From Siphonodentalium dalli (lineage: Eukaryota; Mollusca; Scaphopoda; Gadilida; Siphonodentaliidae), in contig CP136066.1 of the NCBI GenBank assembly GCA_032622095.1, forward strand, positions 42,729,835 through 42,793,834: a DNA stretch of 64,000 nucleotides, read 5' to 3'. The position numbers and the translations under genes are program-made. The notes below the pieces were generated by a model, which saw nothing but the letters and a program-made list of their open reading frames with translations, was not told where the DNA came from and searched no databases. Positions 21,553 through 32,000 of this stretch are shown piece after piece; position 1 is the stretch's first letter, and each line of letters starts with the position of its first letter.

Positions 21553-24500
21553 CTATATGTGCAAGATAAGGTTATGAAAATAGAAAATGATTCAACCATT
21601 TGATTTAAAGGTACTCAATCCGATTAAACACACCTAAATTACTGTTTTTTGGCTTCGGGTGTAAACAATATTTGAATCGAGTCGAGGAACCTACCCATCA
21701 AAGCTAAGATTGATCAGATATCGATTTTTGAAATTTGTTATTTCTATTGTATGTGGCCCAAAAACACGCCGTCAAATGGATGGTCTCGGTCAAAATTACG
21801 GATGAAGATGGATAACTCTAAAAAACAAGTGGTAATACGGCTAAATTTCGCGAATACTCAAGTGATAATACGGCCATATTTCCTTGAACAAAATGCTGAT
21901 AAATAACACGTTTTGGGAAATTTGATACCATAGTTGACAGTGGTTAGCATTACTTTGTTGGAATTAATCGATTCTGATAACTAAAGCGCATTTTGAAGAA
22001 ATGTTGTTGTTGTTGTTGTTGTATTTGATGATATGGGACCCTCTGATCGGATTGAGTACATTTAAACATGGCGCATCTCGTTCTAGAAATTTCGGTATTG
22101 ATTCCACCATCATTGGTGGTTAAGTGCAGTCTAAATAAATTAGACCGTGTTTCATTTCAATCAACTTACGATGATAGTATAGTTGAAAGTAATGAGATAG
22201 AGGCCGGATATTTATCAGACTGGGTTAAGTGGTCCTGCTAATTTGCTATGATGTTGGACTGAATTGGTCACTCTCACCGTTTTTGTGTGATAATGTTACC
22301 CAGGTTGGGGGGTGGGGGGGGGGGGGGTGTGATAAAGTTACCCAGGTTGGGGAGAATTGTTATAATGTTACCCAGGTTGGAGAGAATTGTGATAATGTTA
22401 CCCAGGTTGGGGGGATTGTGATAAAGTTACCCATGTTGTGGGGGATTGAATTGTGATAAAGTTACCCAGGTTGGGGAGAATTGTGATAAAGTTACCTAGG
22501 TTCGAGATAATTGTGATAAAGTTACCCAGGTTAGGGGGGTTGTGATAAAGTTACACAGGCTGGTGAGAATTGTGATAAATTTACACAGGTTGGGGGTGAA
22601 TTGTGATAAAGTTACCCAGGTTCCCGAAATTGTGATAAAGTAAGCCAGGTTGGGGGGATTGTGATAATGTTATACAGGTTAATCATATTTCAAGTATAGC
22701 TACCCCATATCCATTTACTGCGATCGATATGAATACACTCAGTACTAATATTTCTTAATTTATACTCAATGAGCACTGTCACCTTCCAACATTGAACAGT
22801 AATTCCCCCATTCACTTTTAAATCGGTTCATATTGTGCATTTCTAAATGGATATTTTCAGATTTTTTCAACGAACCGGAACAGAAACATTACAACATTTT
22901 TTCTTTTAATTCTATCTTTTAAAGGTGCTCAATCCGATTCGATGGTCCCCATATCGTCAGATTCCAACAACAACAACATTTTTTGAAATGCCGCTTCAGT
23001 TATCAGAATCGACCAATTGGTCAAAAATAATGGTAAAATTGCCCAGAACGTGTTATTTATCAACATTTTGCTCAACAAAATTTCGCCGGTTTGGCAAATA
23101 TCTAACACCAAAGCCACTTGATTTTAGCGGTAATCTTCATCGGCAATTCGGTCCGAGACCGTCAGCTTGAAGAATATTTGTGACCCGCCATATCAAATCC
23201 AGTCGTAAGTCGGGATTTTTTTTACCCTGTGCCAATGCATTCTCTTATATATGCGAGTCGACCATATGTCGCCTCGCATATATAAGAGAATGCATTGGTC
23301 TAACAATTTTTTACAATTTTAATAATTTGTTCTTGTATTCTTTAACAATTTTATAATTTCACCCATACAGAGCCCCAGACAAACATGAGCAGACGACACT
23401 CTTCTATATGCTTCTATATATGTGTGGGGCTCCCTGCAGGGTGATGGATGTTTTTTATTTTATGTCCTAAAAATTGTAAGAAACATTTATTTAAAAAAAA
23501 TTATAAAAAATTGTTAGGCCAATGTATTCTCTTATATATGCGAGGCGACCTATGGTCGACTCGCATATAAGAGAATGCATTGGCACAGGGTAAAAAAATC
23601 ACGACTTACGACTGGATTTGATATGGCGGGTCACATTTGCCAGGCTGCAAACAATTACAAATCTCGGAAAATAACAAATTTCAAAAATCGATATCTGATC
23701 ACTCTGATCTTTGATGGGTGGGTTCTTCGACTCGAATCAAATATTTTTTTAACCCCACGAAGCCAAATATATAGTAACCTGGTAGCGTTAATTCTGATCA
23801 TGCATCTTTTAACCGTTTCTATATTAAAGCATCATTGGCGAGTAGTTGTCACATAGGAACTGTGCAGATAATAAGTTAACTTATTATCTAAACATTTCCC
23901 TCAACAATAAATAGGGCCCCTTCTGCACTTTTATTTATCTGTCATCTGCTTTTATCACTTTAACATCCCTCCAAATGAATAATAGACTTTTAAATGACTG
24001 GGATAATCCATTTATGATAGACAGGATTAAAACACCTTTATATAAACTATATATATATACCGTCAGATGTTTCCCTTGTGTTTTGTGAACTAATAATGCA
24101 GAAGTGTCTCGTAAATCGTCTCATATATATTATGTTACATATGCCATCAACGTGGTTCTTCGGTTGATATATGAGCGTATATCAGATGTCTCAGTGGGTG
24201 AACTATAAATACTGCATAATTCCGCGAAGCATAATAATACTAAGTTTGTTGTTCGCCCACTGGGACATCTATACGCTCATAGATCAATCATAAAGCTTGA
24301 GGCCAGCCTAGATTTTGCGATTTTCTTGTTTAGTTTTCAAAATTTTCTCACACCGGCCGAACAACCATGGTCGTCCCGGTGTGTCCTGGTCTCTTGTCCG
24401 TAGCTTTTGTTTGGAGTTGGACAACTAGATGTTAGGATTTATGCAATTTTCAGGTTCAGAATTTTCAGAATATCTGAATGTTCTCATACCGGGTATATAG

Positions 24501-26004
24501 AACCATGGTTTATGAATGAATATATAGGCTTGAGCACTGAGGTGCAATGGTGTGTGCAATGGAATTATGCAAAACTTGTGTTTGGTCGGATTCAAGGGTT
24601 GCAGTTGAAATTGCCCAAAGTGGACACCTCTAGCCACGTCCCTGAAACCAGTGCAGTGATATAAAGTTTATAGTTTGTTTTGGTACACTGCACTGGTCAT
24701 GATATATGAAAACTACCTTTCGTGACGAGCCGTTGACAACCTGGCCAATAACATTGTCATGTGAATTTGGAAAAGCAGGTCACCATTTTACAATATGAGC
24801 GATAAGCGTTTTCTCTCATCGTTCATTCGTCTAAGTTCCAATACGATTTCGCTCTATATATTGGCAACAAACTGATCCCAAAGAAAGAAGACACGAGAAG
24901 CCAGCACCGGCTATTTAGTACTGCCAACGAAGCTATGTTAAAATAAAGAAATCCACAATCTATGGTTCCATGCATGAGTTGTCGTGACCAAACAAAAAAG
25001 TACACAACGTGAAGTCCGCGCGGATGACCTATCCCCAATGTATAGGTTCTGCCACAGTTTATCCGTGTGTATGCGAAACCTCTCTAATAATCCGTTCTGA
25101 TCACTGGAACCCGGATGTAACAAGGCTCAAAACCATAACGGAGCTTTAAAGATACCAGGTCCAATTTGAAAGAATTTTCAAAGCCAATATTCCGCTTACC
25201 AGGCAAAAGAAAATATAAAATACTTACCATCACCATAATTCGTATATCACAGGCATCGCGAACATACACAAACCATTCTATTAGTAATATATCGAAAACG
25301 GCCATATAAGCTCATAATTGAAAACGCTCTTCATTATATGGCGTTTTTGTTCTACGCAATCAATGAGGCTCTTTATTAGAAGCTATTATTATAATTTTTT
25401 TAGCCTGACGAAAATTCAAAACATATTGAAACTTCTTTTTAAAGTCGATATCCCAGGCCAGATAAACCTCCCACCAATAGGCTCAAGGGTTCGATATATA
25501 TATATATATTCTGATATAGAGCACGTGCATATATGGTAGTTTTATGGTGTCAAATCAGACATGGTATATATCTTTAAGATATACAGGTATATTATTATTA
25601 TTATTATAATTATTGGTGATGATAATGATGATGATGATGATGCGATGATGATGATGATGACTGCATGCTAGTGATGATAATGGTGATGAGGATGATGGAG
25701 ATGATGGAGATGATAATGACGATGATGACGGTGACACAAACACATACAGATGGCGGGTTCTGATGACGACGATGATATTTATGACGATAGTTGAGAATGA
25801 TGATGATAGCGGCGACAATGATTATGCTGATGATGCGGACGATAAGCCTTCTAATGATGACGGTGGTGATGACAACGAAGATGATGATTATGATTACGAT
25901 GTGATGATTATGATGATGATGATGTGGATTATGATGATGATGACGCTGATGGCGATGAAGATTAGCACAATACAGTTGAAGATTATGATAATGGATGATG
26001 ATAA

Positions 26005-26040
<36 letters not shown>

Positions 26041-29000
26041 AGCACAATACAGTTGACGATTATAGTGATGATGAGATGCTGACGATGACTATGTTGTAAA
26101 TAGTGTATATATGTTCACATTCATCTGTAATTTCATGTTAATTCATGATTGAGTTATTAAAGCATCTATTTATACCTATCATCGATGTAATCTGTTCGGG
26201 ATTCTTCGTAGCGACCGTATTTCCTGCGATCATCGACGTCACGCGGCCTATCGTCGTAACCTTGGGCGTTCTCTGGGTATTCCGGGTCCCCCTTCCTAAT
26301 GATCACCACCTTCCCCCATGGTTTCCCTCCCCGACCGGCTGTCAAGTCGTCCTTCCATCCTTGACCTGATTTCCTGTAATCGTTCCATTCATCCTCGTGC
26401 ATTCCGAAACCTTCTCTCTGGTTAGTTTCATATAGATTTTTATTCCCCTTATCATCTGGATTGTAGGCATATTTTTTTTGACGGGGTCTATCGCCCTGTC
26501 CTTTACGAATATATCGGAACCAGTAACAGAAAGCGAAACCAATGATGATTCCAGCGACCGCGGCCACACACACGGCGATGGCGATACTCGATGTTAAAGA
26601 TGGTACGTCGTTGGATCCAACTGCAAAAAATAAAAACATTAAGATATTAAAGATGCACAGTCCGATTCGATGGCCCCCATATCACCCAATTACAAAAAAC
26701 AACAGCAGAAGAAAAAAACAAAACAACAACAACAACAGATTCAACAACAGCAACAACAACGACGACAACAACAATGACGTCGACGACAACAACAGCAACG
26801 GGATTTTACCAAAAGCCGATTTAGGCTACGTTCATACTCTGGCAAGTTTGCACGGTATGTTTTTACGGGCATTTCGTCATAGATAACCACATGGTACCAG
26901 AATATGAACGGAACCGTGCACATAGCATGCATCTCTATCAAAGCGAAATACATGAGAAGTAACATTTATCTAATTCCACTTGTAACAGTGCATGCTATTG
27001 GAATTCGCCTTCAAATACCTGTATGATTTTATCTTGCGAGATAATTGCATGATATTTAAAGGCAAATTCCGGTAGCATAGGTATACAGTTGGAACTACAG
27101 AGATTTTACTTCGCATGTAGTTAGCTGTGATACAGATGCACTTTATGTGCTTGTTTCCGTTCATATTATGGCACCATATCGTTTTCTACGACAAAATTCC
27201 TGCAAACCACAACGTGCAAACTTGCCAGTGTATGAACGTACCCTTATAGATATACAAAATAGATGATTACCAATAAATGATCTCAAGAATATCAAGCTCG
27301 ATATCATATTTGCCGAAAAAAGTCCTATATTAACGTTTTTTCTTTGCAGTTTAGACGATGGGCGCGTGCGGTTTATAAGTTCCATATATGTTTATGTCTA
27401 TAGTTCGAATCCCAACTGTCAGATAGTACATAAGATAGTTATTGATTGTTATATATGTTCCCGGGTCTAGGATAAACTTCCTTTCCCCAGTGATTGTAAT
27501 GATAAGGTTAATTGTATAGATAAACACAGCACATCGAGATGTAAATGATATAATGAATACAAGCATACAAGCATAATTAACAAGATCATATTCTTAATTG
27601 GTTATGACTGGTAGCTACCATTGTATAAGTTAGGGAGGATCAGACCACTATCATTCTATAGTAAAAAATAGTATGATACATGTCATAGACATGGGTATCA
27701 TGGTATATCAGACCTTATTTGGACGCATGATACACCATACGTTGGAATAACTACTAGTGTCGAGAAATACCGAGACACTTCCGCTCTGAGGGCCGATCCA
27801 CCAACTCCTCTATTCATTTACGGATGCTTGCTGTGTTTATCAAGAGAGACTTATACAAATATAAAGTTACCAAAACCTATGGACTCCTGATTTTGTTCCC
27901 GTTTCACGGCCAATTTACAAATTCTACTCTAGCTTCGGGACACAACACGTGTCATCAAAAATGTAAACAAATATCTATTTCCGTGTGTAATCACATGGAG
28001 TTATATAACATTTATATTTCCATGCATAAAACACGACGACCGATTCGTAAATAAGTATATGCATGCATCCGCTCGTCAACTATCACAAGATACCTTATTT
28101 TTGTTGCTGGTGATACTTTCCATCGTCTTATATTCCGAAAATTATTTACGATCGCCACCGCGAACTGTGACCTTGCTTGAAATCTCGAAAAGCATTGAAA
28201 ACAATTCTGAAAATAATTTTCAGACAAAAATAATCGAACTTATACTACATGATTATAGCGATGTTTGTTAACAAATCACTGTAAAAGTTTTGTTTATGTA
28301 ACGTTTATGTAATGTTTCAACGCACGGAATTTCATTATAAGAGAACGATCAATAATTAATATAAGTACAATTTTTTTCGTATTTCTCTATGTCTTATTGG
28401 TGATGTTTTTACAGATATAATTATCTGGGGGGGGGGGGGGGTCGGAATTTTTTTTCAGGCACGTATGCTGATTTTTTTCCTTTCGACCCTTGTTGGGATC
28501 CACCCACCTCCGCGTCCAAATTTGTTTCCGTTTTCGGCAGTTTTTTCCGACCATTTTTCGACACCCACCCCCTTTTAACACTGAAACCGAGATTTGCGGG
28601 GGAAAATTCACTGTGAACAGCTGTATTTGAATTTCTTTGCAATCTATTTGTCATGGATGTTAACATTGACATGTAAATAGGAACGAGTCATTTTGGGGTC
28701 ATTCGGCCAAAAAAACATGGCTGCCAGCAGCCATCTTGGTTTTCAAAATTTGCAACAAATACAACCCGGCATACGTGCCCGGAAAATTCCCCCTGACATA
28801 TCTATTTTTTTTTGGCATTTACCCACTGCGAGTCCATTTTGTTCCTTAACAGTTTACACATGGTCGATCTCTCCAGGGTCACAATTACAGCAACAACATA
28901 TTATTTATAAATCATAATTTCAAGACTACAATATGTTGTGAATAAAATACATATACAACTCACGGTTTGTTGTATATTATTTGTCTATAAAAAGCATAGC

Positions 29001-32000
29001 AAAGTGGTTTATTTAGATCGTAAGAAAAACTTCGGATCGTACCAAAAGAGTACCAAGGAGGGGATCTCTAGTGTACCAAGGAGGGGATCTCTATCTCGTT
29101 GTCACCCTCGATCACGGAAAATTGTATTCAGGGTCCGCGCTGGACCAAATTTACTTTTGCCAAATAATTTGCCAAATGAAAATATTTTTTGCTAAATTCT
29201 TTTAGAATTTGCCAAATGCTATCAGGGATAGCATTTGGCAATTATATTGTGAGAGTTTCCTGAGATGAATCGTATTGATTGACCAATATTTTTCAACTTT
29301 CTTGAGGAATTAAAACGTGACTTGCCAAATGAAAATATTTTTTGCCAAATGTGAATTATTTTTGCCATTGGCAAATTTGGCAAGTGGCAGCGCGAACCAT
29401 GAATGTATTTCTGTTCTAAAGTATAGACAAAAACTGTCCTGCGGATGTGATAAGAAATGTATACAATGTTTTGTTTGCATACCTGAAACATCTTATATAT
29501 ATCGGTATTCAAACAAACGCTGTAGATATTCTCTATGTATCTATTACATATTTTCCCCATTAAACGTACTCATAAAGGGTTATACGTGTATATGCATGGT
29601 ATTGGTTAACGCATTCAATGCGCGAAGAAATGAATGCCGCGGCCCACGAATTTATCTCTCGTGCAAAGAAAAAATTAAAACAGCTCTCACGGTGGGGAAT
29701 CACGTGGTTTCGAATTGATGAGTACCACGCATTCAAAATGGTCGAGACGATCGCAAACGCGACGCGAAACAAGGAAAAGGGTAATAAACTAGGATAATTA
29801 TATATCACATGGTATGTTGGTAGCTACGAGCATATGCTATACTATTTAAAAAAAAAGCTGATACCTAATTTGTGTCCAAACTCAGATGTTTGCACTAACA
29901 TTCTGACCAAAGTTATCAGTCGAAGGATTCTCCTATAGCAGTATATGGTCTTGTGTATTCCGCGAACCTCCGACTGGAAACTTTGGTCAGAATGTTATAA
30001 AAAACTACTGAGTATTTCCGAACAAATAGGGTATCAACTTGTTTTAAAAATAAACTAGCATATGTTCGTAACAGTCAAAATGCTATGTTTTGTGTCAGTT
30101 CGTCATATATTATGTTTGTGTGCGTTTGCCTGGTACTCACCAACCTCACAACCACGTGATTCCCCACCGTGAGCTCTATACACAGCTATAGAAACATCTA
30201 CATACAGACCTAGAAAATAGCTATATACGCAGCTATAGAAAACATCTACATACAGACCTAGAAAACAGCTATATACGCAGCTATAGAAAACATCTACATA
30301 CAGACCTAGAAAACAGCTATATACGCGGCTATAGAAAACATCTACATACAGACCTAGAAAACAGCTACATACGCGGCTATATAAAACATCTACATACAGC
30401 CCTACTAAAAGCGGCAGATAAAATAACTGGGCGTGTTTTAAAGATAGTCAATGCGATTAAGCACCCCTAAATTACTATTTCTTTGGCTTCAGGGGTAAAA
30501 AATTTGATTCGAGTCGAGGAACCCACCCATCAAAGCTCAGAGTAATCAGATATTGATTTTTGAAGTTTGTTATTTCTCGAGATGTGTACTAATAATTGCC
30601 CCAGAAACACTTATTCAAACGGACGAAGATGGATAACTCTAAAATCAAGTGGTAATAATAATAACGCAATTTTGACCGAGACCATCCTTTTGACGGCGTG
30701 TTTCTGGGTCACAAACAATAGAAATAACAAAACTTCAAAAATTATATCTGATCACTCTGAGCGTTGATGGGTAGGTTCATCGACTCGAATCAAATACTTT
30801 GTTTTACCCCCGAAGCCAAAGAAATAGTAATTTATGAGCGTCTGATCTGATTGAGTACCTTTAAGTGCGCGGTCATAGACTAATCAATTAATAATTCAAA
30901 GTAAGGCGTGTACAGTTGCCCCCCTTCTTTACTCCCTAGAAGAGAGTTTTTCTCAATTTAGGGTGGCGGGGGCGTAAACAGCTGGGAAATTCGTAACTTG
31001 TATATATCGACATACCATATATTTATCGACCTGATCGGCTAATGTAGGTATATATGGTGTTAGTGTGGTTCAAGGGGTCACTCTCACAAAAAAGTGCTGA
31101 AGGGTACACCGGTTTTGAAATCTCGTTCTAAATGACTTTTATGTTTTCATGTCTGCCATGATTTCTGTTAGAGGATAATTATTGTATATGTTATATGTTA
31201 TATGTTATATGTTATATGTTCGAATGAAAATTTAAACAAACTGAAAACAAACTGTTGATGGGAGCCAGACTTTCAGGAATACATATAAAGTAACTGCGTT
31301 AGTGACGGTTACAAAAGGTGACCCGCCATATCAAATCCAGTCCTAAGTCGGGATTTTTTTTACCCTGTGCCAATGCATTATCTTATATATGCGAGTCGAC
31401 CATAGGTCGCCTCGTATATATAAGAGAATGCATTGGCCTAACAATTTTTTATCATTTTTTTTAAATAAATGTTTCTTACAATTTTTAGGACATAAAATAA
31501 AAAACATCCATTACCCTGCAGGGAGCCCCACACATATATAGAAGCATATAGAAGAGTGTCGTCTGCTCGTGTTTGTCTGGGGCTCTGTATGGGTGAAATT
31601 ATAAAATTATTAAAGAATACAAGAAAAAATTATTAAAATTGTAAAAAATTGTTAGGCCAATGCATTCTCTTATATATGCGAGGCGACCTATGGTCGACTC
31701 GCATATATAAGAGAATGCATTGGCACAGGGTAAAAAAATCCCGACTTACGACTGGATTTGATATGGCGGGTCACATATTTCAACCAGATATTCCCTGGCG
31801 TATTACAACTACTATACTATAATTGAGAATGACCTCCACTAAAATATCTAAATTTATTGTTTTGTGAAATGCGTACAAGTATACCACCAACAAAAGATTG
31901 CTATTTTGAACGACCTCCTGTTATACATATATGTGCATTTTGAGTGAAAACAAGTTTTAAAGGTATATTATGTACTTATTCGGGTGCGTGAAACTAGTAA

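Noticed and set aside
25763-26011. Asp-rich open frame
   Set aside because: It is a direct reading of the GAT microsatellite; both strands are open for the same reason.
30175-30412. CRISPR-like array of regular repeats
   Set aside because: Units are contiguous without unique spacers, and the genome is eukaryotic; it is a plain tandem repeat.
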